Shown here piece after piece: positions 25,870-34,269 of a stretch of 64,000 bases of DNA; within the stretch, counting starts at the first letter, position 1; every line of letters begins with the position of its first letter. The notes beneath the pieces are model-generated. The model saw only the letters and a list, made by a program, of their open reading frames with translations, searched no databases and had not been told where the DNA came from. The position numbers were made by a program, and so were the translations under genes. The stretch is from Vibrio sonorensis (lineage in GTDB: Bacteria > Pseudomonadota > Gammaproteobacteria > Enterobacterales > Vibrionaceae), in assembly GCF_001854765.1 (NCBI RefSeq), contig NZ_LJJE01000103.1, forward strand, positions 1 through 64,000, in the 5' to 3' direction.

Positions 25870-26639
25870 TAACAGCGGAAGATATGACTAATGATGATTT
25901 TTAGAGTAAATGGGTCAAAGTTATCAGCAAGTAAACGTTGATTGCTGGCAGACAGTAACCAGCGCGTCAAACGGGTAACTGGCAAAAGTATATCCCTTTG
26001 TTTTGTATTGGGTATTAGGATGACGAGTACGGTGTTTACATCGGGTTTATCCAGTGTCCACGTTGTCCCTTTTTCCAAGTGCATGAAGGCAATGGTCACC
26101 GTTTTTACGGTTTCGTGCATGATATGAGGGAGCGCCAACCCTTCGCCAAGGTAAGTGGAACTCAGATTTTCCCGTTTTTCTAGTGCGCACAATAGTTGGT
26201 GCTGGTTTTTGGGGCTTATGCTCTTTGCGGCAAGAGCTAAAACATCGATTTTACTTAGCAAGGACTGGCTCTCTAGATAGTGCCAATTGACCGCTATTGG
26301 GGCATTGAGGTGTTCTTGCTGACTGAGAGTGTACTCTGCCAGTTTTTTGCTGTTGTGAGTAGTTGAAATCAAGAGAAAATGCTGGGATATATACTCGGTA
26401 ATAACCATACAGGCTAACTCGGCGTCTAACCCCTCAATCGCCAACTGACATAAGTCATTTTGACAATTTTGCACGCTCATAATGGCGAGAGTTTTCTCTA
26501 AGTTAGCATTTTTCCCTCTGGTGATATTATTCCATATGACCACAGAGCGAAACATTTCACATAGTTTTTTAAGCTCGTTGAGCTGCCAACTGGGCACACC
26601 TTGCTGGCGTAGAGTGAAGGTGACACGTCCGCTAATCAT
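25854..26639 (-). CDS. EIIA(Fru)-domain protein with a degenerate N-terminal HPr-like domain
   Basis: 261 residues. The C-terminal 150 residues are an EIIA of the fructose/mannitol type with the phospho-His in YLGEGLALPHIMHE (H172). Residues 1-90 align by pattern with HPr: VTFTLRQQGVPSWQLNELKK corresponds to the HPr segment around GLHTRPA, and KNANLEKTLAIMS to the Ser46 region. The active His is replaced (GVPS at 14-17), so this domain cannot carry phosphate from EI in the usual way. The protein may therefore be regulatory, or receive phosphate at H172 from a separate HPr. It overlaps the EIIB gene start by 4 bp. Confidence 0.8.
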   Translation of the reverse strand: MISGRVTFTLRQQGVPSWQLNELKKLCEMFRSVVIWNNITRGKNANLEKTLAIMSVQNCQNDLCQLAIEGLDAELACMVITEYISQHFLLISTTHNSKKLAEYTLSQQEHLNAPIAVNWHYLESQSLLSKIDVLALAAKSISPKNQHQLLCALEKRENLSSTYLGEGLALPHIMHETVKTVTIAFMHLEKGTTWTLDKPDVNTVLVILIPNTKQRDILLPVTRLTRWLLSASNQRLLADNFDPFTLKIIISHIFRCYQPEC

Positions 26640-26938
26640 GCGTTCAAGCAGCGTTGAATCACCGAGGAAACATTAGTAAGTGTCTCTTCTATCGTCGCAA
26701 ATAGGCGTTTGCAGTGTACAAATCTCTCACTTTGTTCAATATCAATATCGGAAACAATTAAAACCAAATCACAACCGGCAATGTCTGAAGCGCTGAGGGC
26801 ATTTTCAATTCCCATTGCTCCTTGTGTTTCAATCTTGATATTGATGCCCTGTCTTTGGGCCTCTTTGCGCAGTGCATCTGCGGCCATGTAAGTGTGAGCA
26901 ATACCGGTAGGGCAAGCAGTGACAGCAATTATTTTCAT
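26636..26938 (-). CDS. stand-alone PTS fructose-family EIIB
   Basis: 100 residues from ATG 26938 (MKIIAVTACPTGIAHTYMAA). The phospho-Cys is C9 in TACPTGIAHTYMA, the EIIB(Fru) signature. The frame is open 29 codons further upstream, but the canonical EIIB start is at 26938, although no strong ribosome binding site precedes it. It would pass phosphate from an EIIA to a sugar in an EIIC, or act as a sensor with the following EIIA/HPr-like protein, to which it is translationally coupled (4-bp overlap). No separate EIIC gene is next to it. Confidence 0.87.
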   Translation of the reverse strand: MKIIAVTACPTGIAHTYMAADALRKEAQRQGINIKIETQGAMGIENALSASDIAGCDLVLIVSDIDIEQSERFVHCKRLFATIEETLTNVSSVIQRCLNA

Positions 26939-27072
26939 AGCATCGGAAAGAAGAGTTGTAGATAGCGAGATTGTAATCAAACTATGCGCCGATGGGAGCA
27001 TCGACGCATAAATTTGTGCAGGCACGCAGACTTTAGTGATAAGTGGATAAGCCGCGGCTAAACAGAAGGATG

Positions 27073-28080
27073 CTACAAAATAATGTCGCGCACTTCTGGA
27101 TCTTTGCGCTCGAGGTAGTGAGTCGATTGAATACGACGAATCGTGCGGCAGCGACCACGGATGAGAAGCGTCTCAGTCGTCGCGATATTGCCTTGGCGGT
27201 GGATACCTTCCAGTAAATCACCTTTGGTAATACCCGTTGCAGAGAAAACCACATTGTCACTACGAGCCATGTCTTCCATTTTAAGGACGACGTTGGCTTT
27301 TACACCCATCTCTTTACAGCGCTCTAGTTCAGCGTTGCCAAAAATTCGGTTCTCTTCGGTGTCACCTTTGACTTCATGACGAGGAAGCAAGCGGCCGTGC
27401 ATATCACCATCTAGTGCACGAATCACTGCAGCGGATACAACGCCCTCTGGAGCGCCTCCTACGCAGTACATCACGTCAACTTCGCTGTCCGGCATGCACG
27501 TTAGAATCGAAGCGGCCACATCACCATCCGGCACGGCAAATACGCGAACGCCCATAGCTTGCATTTGAGCAATAACTTCATCGTGTCTAGGTTTTGCAAG
27601 AGTGATCACGACTAAGGTATCAAGCGTTTTGTTCAGCGCAGCGGCGATGTTTTTAAGGTTTTCTTCAAGAGGCTTGTGCAGGTCAATACAGCCTTTTGCA
27701 CCTGGACCGACAACCAGTTTTTCCATGTACATGTCAGGGGCTTTAAGAAAACTTCCCTTTTCGCCAGCGGCTAGAACAGCAAGGGCATTGGATTGACCCA
27801 TAGCCGTCATACGCGTGCCTTCGATTGGGTCGACGGCGATATCGACTTCGTCACCGCCAATACCTACATTTTCACCAATATACAGCATAGGTGCATCATC
27901 GATTTCGCCTTCGCCAATAACAATTTCACCGCTGATATCGGTCTTGTTGAGTAGGCTGCGCATCACTTCTACCGCTGCGCCGTCGGCAGCGTTTTTATCG
28001 CCACGTCCTAACCATTTGTAGCCTGCTAGTGCAGCACCTTCAGTAACTCGAGAAAATGCCATTGCTAAGTCGCGTTTCAT
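27073..28080 (-). CDS. glpX: fructose-1,6-bisphosphatase class II
   Basis: 335 residues from ATG 28080 (MKRDLAMAFSRVTEGAALAG), the canonical GlpX start. The phosphatase metal site is seen in VIGEGEIDDAPMLYIGE and VDIAVDPIEGTRMTAMG, and VMYCVGGAPEGVVSAAVIRA is another conserved block. It hydrolyses fructose-1,6-bisphosphate to fructose-6-phosphate in gluconeogenesis in the cytoplasm. It is divergent from zapB, an order shared with other Vibrio as I recall. Full length, nothing missing. Confidence 0.95.
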   Translation of the reverse strand: MKRDLAMAFSRVTEGAALAGYKWLGRGDKNAADGAAVEVMRSLLNKTDISGEIVIGEGEIDDAPMLYIGENVGIGGDEVDIAVDPIEGTRMTAMGQSNALAVLAAGEKGSFLKAPDMYMEKLVVGPGAKGCIDLHKPLEENLKNIAAALNKTLDTLVVITLAKPRHDEVIAQMQAMGVRVFAVPDGDVAASILTCMPDSEVDVMYCVGGAPEGVVSAAVIRALDGDMHGRLLPRHEVKGDTEENRIFGNAELERCKEMGVKANVVLKMEDMARSDNVVFSATGITKGDLLEGIHRQGNIATTETLLIRGRCRTIRRIQSTHYLERKDPEVRDIIL

Positions 28081-28339
28081 GATGACTCCGGTAATTTGGG
28101 GTTGAAGGGAAAACGCGGCGATTTTAGCATATCGCAAAGGAAACGTTTGCTTTTTTGCTTGTTTAAGATCAACAGTGGTGTTGTTAAAGGGACAAGACGC
28201 GGTAAAGTAAAGAGAGTGTCAAGATAAGTCGCTTTTTTAAGCAAATGACGCAAAATAGACAATATAGAGCGTGAGTCTATGCGATAGCCTTTGTAGAATG
28301 GTGTCCATAGCTAGAAATCAACCAAAGGTAGGCTAAGAG

Positions 28340-28582
28340 ATGTCTTTTGAAGTATTAGAACAACTAGAAGCGAAAATTCAGACTGCAGTAGATACAATTG
28401 CTTTGCTGCAAATGGAAGTGGAAGAACTAAAAGAAGAAAAAGAGAAGTTAGCGAGCGAAGCGAATGAACTACGCGCTAATCGCGAAGAGCTTGAGCAAAA
28501 AGCTCAGCAGATGCAACAAGAGCATGCCGCTTGGCAAGATCGCATTCGCAATCTACTGGGTAAAATGGACGAAGTGGAGTAG
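28340..28582 (+). CDS. zapB: cell division protein ZapB
   Basis: 80 residues. Almost the whole protein is a heptad-rich coiled coil (FEVLEQLEAKIQTAVDTIAL, LLQMEVEELKEEKEKL and onward), which is what ZapB is: a small antiparallel coiled-coil dimer that stabilises the FtsZ ring through ZapA and MatP. Good context, divergent from glpX. A hairpin terminator follows at 28609. Confidence 0.93.
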   Translation: MSFEVLEQLEAKIQTAVDTIALLQMEVEELKEEKEKLASEANELRANREELEQKAQQMQQEHAAWQDRIRNLLGKMDEVE

Positions 28583-28608
28583 TTCTTTATTCCCAGCGAA
28601 ACAGACGA

Positions 28609-28636
28609 GAAAGCCAACCTTAGGGTTGGCTTTCTC
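28609..28636. terminator. bidirectional terminator between zapB and metF
   Basis: GAAAGCCAACC and GGGTTGGCTTTC form a strong stem around a short TTA loop, followed by TCTTTT on the plus strand. It serves zapB and probably the convergent metF. Confidence 0.75.
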
Positions 28637-28660
28637 TTTTGCACAAAGAAGTTTTCTGGC

Positions 28661-29551
28661 TTAGGCCGTAGGACGAACTCCCAAAGTATGGCAAAGCGCG
28701 TAAGTCATTTCTGCACGGTTTAAAGTGTAGAAGTGGAAGTCTTTAACCCCTTCACGGCTTAAGACACGTACCATATCAATCGCTTGGCTAGCACCAACTA
28801 ACTGGCGAGTTGTCGGGTCATCGTCAAGGCCTTCAAACTGCTTGGCCATCCAACCTGGAACTTTCACGTTGTTCATTGCGGAAAAGCGAGAAGCTTGCTT
28901 GAAGTTTGATACAGGCAGAATGCCCGGAACAATTTCTACATCGATACCGGCTGCCACACAACGGTCACGAAATCGCAAGTAGCATTCCACGTCAAAGAAG
29001 AACTGAGTAATGGCGCGATTTGCACCTGCATCCACTTTGCGTTTTAGGTTAATAAGGTCTGCTTGCGCACTTTTCGCTTCAGGGTGCACTTCAGGGAACG
29101 CGGCAACAGAGATATCGAAATCGTGGCGAGATTTTAGTAATTCAACAAGATCAGACGCGTACATGTCAGGTTTACCACCACCCGGTGGAATATCACCGCG
29201 CAATGCGACAATACTCTCAATACCGTTGTTCCAGTAGTCATCGGCAATCTGAATAAGCTCATCGCGGCTCGCATCGATACAAGTTAGGTGAGGAGCAGCA
29301 ACAAGGCCGGTTTGGTCCTTAATTTCTTTGATGATGGAATGAGTGCGATCGCGTTCGCCAGAGTTTGCACCGTATGTCACTGATACAAATTTAGGTTGAA
29401 GAGTCTTCAGGCGATGAACAGAGTTCCAAAGGGTCTCTTCCATCTTTTCACTGCTTGGTGGAAAAAACTCAAAAGAAACATTGATGTTATCCGACAGCTC
29501 AGCAATGTTCTGATTTAGTGCGTCGATATGACCAGCGTGTGTATATCCCAT
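28661..29551 (-). CDS. metF: 5,10-methylenetetrahydrofolate reductase
   Basis: 296 residues from ATG 29551 with GGAGAGTAAG upstream, equal to the E. coli length. This FAD enzyme reduces methylene-THF to methyl-THF for methionine synthesis. Motifs are NVSFEFFPPSSEKMEETLW (N-terminal beta strand with the Glu that protonates FAD), PHLTCIDAS, ALRGDIPPGGG and FFFDVECYLRF. Two or three MetJ boxes lie upstream at 29603-29626, so it is repressed by S-adenosylmethionine-loaded MetJ. Nothing odd. Confidence 0.96.
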   Translation of the reverse strand: MGYTHAGHIDALNQNIAELSDNINVSFEFFPPSSEKMEETLWNSVHRLKTLQPKFVSVTYGANSGERDRTHSIIKEIKDQTGLVAAPHLTCIDASRDELIQIADDYWNNGIESIVALRGDIPPGGGKPDMYASDLVELLKSRHDFDISVAAFPEVHPEAKSAQADLINLKRKVDAGANRAITQFFFDVECYLRFRDRCVAAGIDVEIVPGILPVSNFKQASRFSAMNNVKVPGWMAKQFEGLDDDPTTRQLVGASQAIDMVRVLSREGVKDFHFYTLNRAEMTYALCHTLGVRPTA

Positions 29552-29602
29552 CTTACTCTCCATATGATCCGTAGAGGATCGATCAACTTCCAAATGTGCA
29601 AT

Positions 29603-29626
29603 TGACGTATAGACGTCTATATGTCC
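29603..29626. promoter_or_regulatory. MetJ operator (met boxes) upstream of metF
   Basis: Contiguous 8-mers read TGACGTAT, AGACGTCT and ATATGTCC. The middle one is the exact met-box consensus and the others are partial matches in the same 8-bp register. It is 52-75 bp upstream of the metF start. Confidence 0.85.
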
Positions 29627-29724
29627 AAAGAATGTAATGAATACGATTTAAAGTCAATAATCTGATTATGAATTTTTTTCAACTTAACAATGAGAATAAC
29701 TCAAGGAGAGGAACAAAGAAGAGA

Positions 29725-29750
29725 AAAGGCGGTTTGTATTACCGCCTTTA
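29725..29750 (-). terminator. terminator of metBL
   Basis: AAAGGCGGT and ACCGCCTTT form a 9-bp stem. On the minus strand it is followed by TCTCTTC, a modest T-rich tail, 23 bp past the metL stop. Confidence 0.6.
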
Positions 29751-29772
29751 ATAGAGATAATTAGCCCGCTAA

Positions 29773-32184
29773 CTAGATTAAGCTCGAAAGAAGGTTTAAG
29801 TCTGACTGAATAGCCCCAGCAGTAACCTCACGGCCAGCCCCAGGTCCGCGAATGACGAGTGGGTTGTCTTTATACCATTTACTTTCAATGGCGAAGATGT
29901 TGTCACAAGGTAGGAGGTTGGCTAAAGCGTGTTCTTTAGAAAGAGCTTCAATGCCTACGGTTGCCGTACCATCTTTTCCAAGTCTTGCGACGTAGCGCAG
30001 AACTTTCTCTTCGCGTTGCGCTTTTTCTAAACGTTCTGCCAGTAACTCGCTTAGTAGGTGCGCTTTATCAAGGAAGTCATCAAGGCTGATTGAGGTCAGT
30101 GACTCTGGCACCAAACTTTCAACTTTGACATTTTCAGGCTCAATTTCTAAGCCAGATTCGCGAGCTAGGATGACCAGCTTACGCATAACATCTGATCCAT
30201 CGAGGTCACATCTTGGATCCGGTTCGGTTAAGCCTTGCTGCCACGCTAAATCGACCAGCTCTGCAAAGGGGACACTGCCGTCAAATTGCTGGAATAACCA
30301 AGAGAGAGTACCCGAGAAAATACCAGAAAGGGCAATAATGTCATCGCCACTTTCGCGAAGGTCTCTAACGGTATGGTTTATCGGAAGCCCAGCGCCGACA
30401 GTGGCATTGTATAACCAATGGCGGTTGATCTTGGCAAAGGCATCTTTTACTTGATGATAGTATTCGCCAGCCGCAGAACCCGCGACCTTGTTAGCTGAGA
30501 TCAGGTGCATCCCTTGATGAGCGATATCAAGATACTTCTCCGCCAGCTCTTTACTAGCCGTGACATCCAAAACAACTAGGTCGTCGTAGCCTTGAATCGC
30601 GCCGAGTTTAGGGATCCATTCGCCCTCTTGGTAAGGGGTCGCCTCATCATCAAAACGCGCTTCTACTTGGGCGGCATCTAATCCATGTTCATCAAACAGG
30701 TAGGTTTGACTGTCCACAACGGCAACTAGCTCAAAGTTCATCCCTCGACGTTTTTCCAGCTCTACTTTTTGTTCGGCAAAAAGCTCAAGCCACATGGTGC
30801 CGATGTTCCCTTTACCACACAACGCAATGGCGACACGCTTTTGCGCTTGGAACAGCTGACTGTGTATAGATTTAACCAAAGGCTTGGTATCAGCCTTACG
30901 AGTGATGGCTACCAAGCTTAGGCCTGACGTTGCTTCGCAGATAAACTCCACCGGGGAAGACTTCAACTGCTGATAAAATCCGTAGCAGTGGTTGGCATTT
31001 TTAGTAACACCCGCCCCCACCGCTGCTAGCAAGGAGTAACCTTCCTTGAGCTTGATTTCCGCTTCAATGGCTGCATCTTGCAGGTAGCTCAATGCACCGT
31101 TGGCGATCTCTTCAGTGTAGGCGAGTAGTAAGCACGCTTGGTCGGGTTGAGAGTCAAACGCCAATGGTTCTAATTGAGCGCGTTTTAATCCAGATAACAC
31201 ATCGTGTTGGATACGCTCGAAATCATGGCCGGCGTTAAATCTCAGTTGGATAATTAACACTTCATCAAGAGAAGATATAATTTTGGCCCCACGGCCAGAA
31301 GCCAAGACACGTTCAATTCTGGTCGATCCAGATTCTGGCTCGTAACTACAGCGCAAATGCAGATCCATGGCACTTTGCGCGACAGGTTGAAGGGTTCGAC
31401 TATGCAGTACAGGAGCCGCCAGTCTTGCAAGCTCATTCGCTTCATCAAGACGAAGCAGCGGAAGCAAACAGGCATCAGACACGAGTCTTGGGTCGGCACT
31501 ATAGACACCAGCCACATCACTCCAAATGGTCACCTTGCTAACATCGGCCAAAGCACCAATAACAGTGGCAGAGTAGTCAGAACCATTTCGGCCCAAAAGA
31601 ACCGTCTCACCAGCGTCGTTTTGCGCCATAAAACCAGTCACAACTACTCGGTGGTGAGCGTGTTGAGCTAGGGTTTCTTTAACAAGAGGGTAAGACACTC
31701 CTCTATCAACTTCAGGCTGTGTACCGCGTTCCGCTCGCAAAAAAGCTCTGGAATCCTGAGCAACTGCAGGTAAATCGTTTTGGGACAAAAGAGCAGCGAG
31801 AAGGCGAGAAGACCACACTTCACCATGTCCAAGTACAGTGGCATACTGCGCTTCGCTCAATGGAGCTGAGAGCTCACCTAGCGTACTAATTTCATCATTG
31901 AGATAAGTAAGTAAAGACGTTTGAGCTTCTCCTTCGAGAAGAGATTCAATTAGCTGAGATTGAAACTGACGCAAAGATTGAAGTGTCTCATGGGCGAGTC
32001 GACCATCTTTATTGAGCTCCTCAGTAAAAGCGATCAAATTATTGGTCGTTTTACCCGCGGCAGAAACCACAATAAGGTCTTCACTGTTTGAATACTCTTT
32101 TAGAATGGAGACAACACGTTGGTAACACTCTGGGTCCGCTAAGCTGCTACCACCAAATTTGTGCAGTTGTTTTGCCGTAGTCAT
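29773..32184 (-). CDS. metL: bifunctional aspartate kinase II / homoserine dehydrogenase II
   Basis: 803 residues, typical of MetL (about 810). The N-terminal kinase has KFGGSSLADPECYQRV, the catalytic GRNGSDYSATVIG and SDVAGVYSADPR. A degenerate ACT-like middle follows. The C-terminal dehydrogenase has ALCGKGNIGTMWLELFAEQ for NADPH, LISANKVAG with the catalytic Lys, and YNATVGAGLPI. It carries out the first and third steps from aspartate to homoserine. It starts 2 bp after the metB stop, so metBL is one operon under MetJ. Confidence 0.96.
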   Translation of the reverse strand: MTTAKQLHKFGGSSLADPECYQRVVSILKEYSNSEDLIVVSAAGKTTNNLIAFTEELNKDGRLAHETLQSLRQFQSQLIESLLEGEAQTSLLTYLNDEISTLGELSAPLSEAQYATVLGHGEVWSSRLLAALLSQNDLPAVAQDSRAFLRAERGTQPEVDRGVSYPLVKETLAQHAHHRVVVTGFMAQNDAGETVLLGRNGSDYSATVIGALADVSKVTIWSDVAGVYSADPRLVSDACLLPLLRLDEANELARLAAPVLHSRTLQPVAQSAMDLHLRCSYEPESGSTRIERVLASGRGAKIISSLDEVLIIQLRFNAGHDFERIQHDVLSGLKRAQLEPLAFDSQPDQACLLLAYTEEIANGALSYLQDAAIEAEIKLKEGYSLLAAVGAGVTKNANHCYGFYQQLKSSPVEFICEATSGLSLVAITRKADTKPLVKSIHSQLFQAQKRVAIALCGKGNIGTMWLELFAEQKVELEKRRGMNFELVAVVDSQTYLFDEHGLDAAQVEARFDDEATPYQEGEWIPKLGAIQGYDDLVVLDVTASKELAEKYLDIAHQGMHLISANKVAGSAAGEYYHQVKDAFAKINRHWLYNATVGAGLPINHTVRDLRESGDDIIALSGIFSGTLSWLFQQFDGSVPFAELVDLAWQQGLTEPDPRCDLDGSDVMRKLVILARESGLEIEPENVKVESLVPESLTSISLDDFLDKAHLLSELLAERLEKAQREEKVLRYVARLGKDGTATVGIEALSKEHALANLLPCDNIFAIESKWYKDNPLVIRGPGAGREVTAGAIQSDLNLLSSLI

Positions 32185-32186
32185 GA

Positions 32187-33353
32187 CTAGCCATTCTCCT
32201 TGGCGCTTTGAAATGCCTGTTGTAAATCTTCAATTAAGTCATCAGCATCTTCTAAGCCGACGGATAAGCGAAGTAACTGCTGAGAGACACCAGCTTCTTC
32301 TAATGCTGCTTCACCCATTGCACGGTGAGTCATAGATGCCGGATGACATATTAAGCTCTCTACACCACCCAGCGATTCGGCGAGAGAGAAGAGATCTAGT
32401 ACGCTAGCAAAATGCTTGAGTTGCTCAAAGCTGCCAGCAAACTCGAAACTCAGCATAGAGCCAAATCCGGTTTGTTGTTTTTTAGCAATGTCGTGGCCTG
32501 GGTGCTCAGGCAGGCTAGGGTGATAAATCTTACCGACCAGTTCCTCTTGTTGAAGGAAGCCGAGGATCTTATTGGCACTCTCTTCGTGAACGCGCATACG
32601 AGCACCAAGAGTACGTATCCCGCGCAGAGTCATATAGCTGTCGAAAGGCGTACCCGTCGCGCCAATACAGTTGCCCCACCAGCCTAGCTCTTCAGCGTGT
32701 TCTTCGGTTTTGGTGATGACCACACCACCAATAACATCCGAATGGCCATTAATGTACTTAGTTGTCGAATGAATAACGAAATCCGCACCAAGTTCTAGAG
32801 GTTTCTGAAAAACAGGTGTCAAAAAGGTGTTATCAACAGCGACTAAAGCCCCAACTTGCTTTGCCAATCGACACACTTTTTCAATATCGACGACACGCAC
32901 TAGAGGGTTAGAAGGGGTTTCCAGCAGAATGAGTTTTGGTTTTTTTGCTAACGCTTGAGCAAGGGCTTGATCGTCGGATTGGTCAACGAAATCAACCTTG
33001 AAGTCACCTTTTTGGGAGCGAGTATTAAACAGCCGGTAAGTACCGCCATAACAGTCATGGGGCGCTACAATTAAATCGTCTGGGCCAAGAAAAGCAGAGA
33101 CCCAAAGGTTGAGAGCAGAGGTGCCGCAGTTAGTTACTACCGCCCCTTTACCTGATTCGAGTTCAAATAGAGCTTTCTCTAACAAGCCGCGGTTTGGGTT
33201 ACCGGAACGAGTGTAGTCGTAGTTGGGCACTTCACCAAAGGCAGGGAATCCATAGTTAGTAGAGAGATAAATAGGAGGAACAACAGCGTGGTGTTGTGTG
33301 TCGGATTCAATACCAGTTCTTACAGCTATAGTAGCCGGCTTGCGAGTGCTCAT
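32187..33353 (-). CDS. metB: cystathionine gamma-synthase
   Basis: 388 residues from ATG 33353 (MSTRKPATIAVRTGIESDTQ), preceded by AAAGGA. It is a PLP enzyme of the Cys/Met metabolism family that joins O-succinylhomoserine and cysteine. The PLP lysine lies in IHSTTKYINGHSDVIGG. Other family motifs are YDYTRSGNPNRGLLEKALFE and HPASMTHRAMGEAALEEAGV. It is first in the metBL operon, divergent from metJ, with MetJ boxes between them. Confidence 0.95.
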   Translation of the reverse strand: MSTRKPATIAVRTGIESDTQHHAVVPPIYLSTNYGFPAFGEVPNYDYTRSGNPNRGLLEKALFELESGKGAVVTNCGTSALNLWVSAFLGPDDLIVAPHDCYGGTYRLFNTRSQKGDFKVDFVDQSDDQALAQALAKKPKLILLETPSNPLVRVVDIEKVCRLAKQVGALVAVDNTFLTPVFQKPLELGADFVIHSTTKYINGHSDVIGGVVITKTEEHAEELGWWGNCIGATGTPFDSYMTLRGIRTLGARMRVHEESANKILGFLQQEELVGKIYHPSLPEHPGHDIAKKQQTGFGSMLSFEFAGSFEQLKHFASVLDLFSLAESLGGVESLICHPASMTHRAMGEAALEEAGVSQQLLRLSVGLEDADDLIEDLQQAFQSAKENG

Positions 33354-33458
33354 AACAAATTCCTTTCGCACGTAGTGACTCATTATGCGGGGTGGTCTAT
33401 AACTAGATAGCTATATGTTATTCCCTTCTTGTTAACACACTTTACTTCTCATTTTTGA

Positions 33459-33490
33459 AGACGTCAACACTTCTAGACGTCTATATGTCT
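33459..33490. promoter_or_regulatory. MetJ operator between metB and metJ
   Basis: Four contiguous 8-mers in register read AGACGTCA, ACACTTCT, AGACGTCT and ATATGTCT. One is the exact consensus and two are close. A further AGACTTAA occurs at 33499, also in register. The position between the divergent start codons fits repression of metBL and autoregulation of metJ. Confidence 0.9.
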
Positions 33491-33562
33491 TTGCTTATAG
33501 ACTTAAATCCCGCTAAAATCGGTGGTTGTTACTTTTACAGACAAATATAATGAAGGTGTGCA

Positions 33563-33880
33563 ATGGCAGATTGGAACGGCGAATATATAAGCCCTTACGC
33601 CGAACATGGAAAGAAAAGCGAGCAGGTAAAGAAAATTACCGTATCTATTCCACTGAAAGTACTTAAAGTACTTACAGACGAGCGTACCCGCCGCCAAATT
33701 AATAACTTGCGCCACGCGACAAACAGCGAACTTCTATGTGAAGCATTTCTTCACGCTTACACTGGACAACCTCTTCCTACCGACGAGGATTTGCGTAAGG
33801 ATCGCCCCGATGATTTACCCGCAGAAGTGAAAAAGATCATGACGGAAATGGGTATAGAGTTTGAATCGTTTGATGAATAA
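33563..33880 (+). CDS. metJ: methionine repressor MetJ
   Basis: 105 residues, the exact family length. The ribbon-helix-helix DNA-binding strand is KKITVSIPLKVLKVLTDERT, followed by RRQINNLRHATNSELLCEAF, which binds S-adenosylmethionine. Dimers bind tandem met boxes and repress methionine genes. The operator at 33459-33490 lies just upstream. A short hairpin follows the stop. Confidence 0.97.
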   Translation: MADWNGEYISPYAEHGKKSEQVKKITVSIPLKVLKVLTDERTRRQINNLRHATNSELLCEAFLHAYTGQPLPTDEDLRKDRPDDLPAEVKKIMTEMGIEFESFDE

Positions 33881-33892
33881 ATAAAGAGCAAA

Positions 33893-33921
33893 CAAAAAAA
33901 GTTGGCACGAGCCAACCTTTT
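33893..33921 (+). terminator. terminator after metJ
   Basis: GTTGGC (33901-33906) and GCCAAC (33911-33916) form a short stem with a 4-base loop, preceded by an A run and followed by CTTTTACT, 20 bp past the metJ stop. Confidence 0.6.
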
Positions 33922-34269
33922 ACTCAAATAGCTGACATTTCTCTATTTCATTTTTCTTGTCCACGGATACTAGATAAAGCTAGCACCCGTTATCAATAGC
34001 ATTCCTCATTAATGCACTCTCGCCCACGGCCTAAAAATAGTATCTATCAGATGTGTTTTTCAAATTGCTATTTTCAGAGTCTATCTAAGTTGCAACTCTT
34101 GTAATCAGTACCTTTTACCCACCCACCATGGATGATGAGTACGCGATTAAGAGTTAGGCATCATAAATTCGTTGTATAAAAATTCGCTTCATTTTCAACC
34201 TTAATTTTTTTTGCTGCTACAACTTAAAGAACTGTCGATTTAGGCCTATTCCAACAAGGAAGAAAACGA
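33922..34269. other. metJ-katG intergenic region
   Basis: About 350 A+T-rich bases before katG. I see an AAGGAAG ribosome binding site at 34257-34263 but no operator I can define. A katG gene is often OxyR-controlled, but I could not recognise the spaced ATAG motifs with confidence. Confidence 0.4.
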
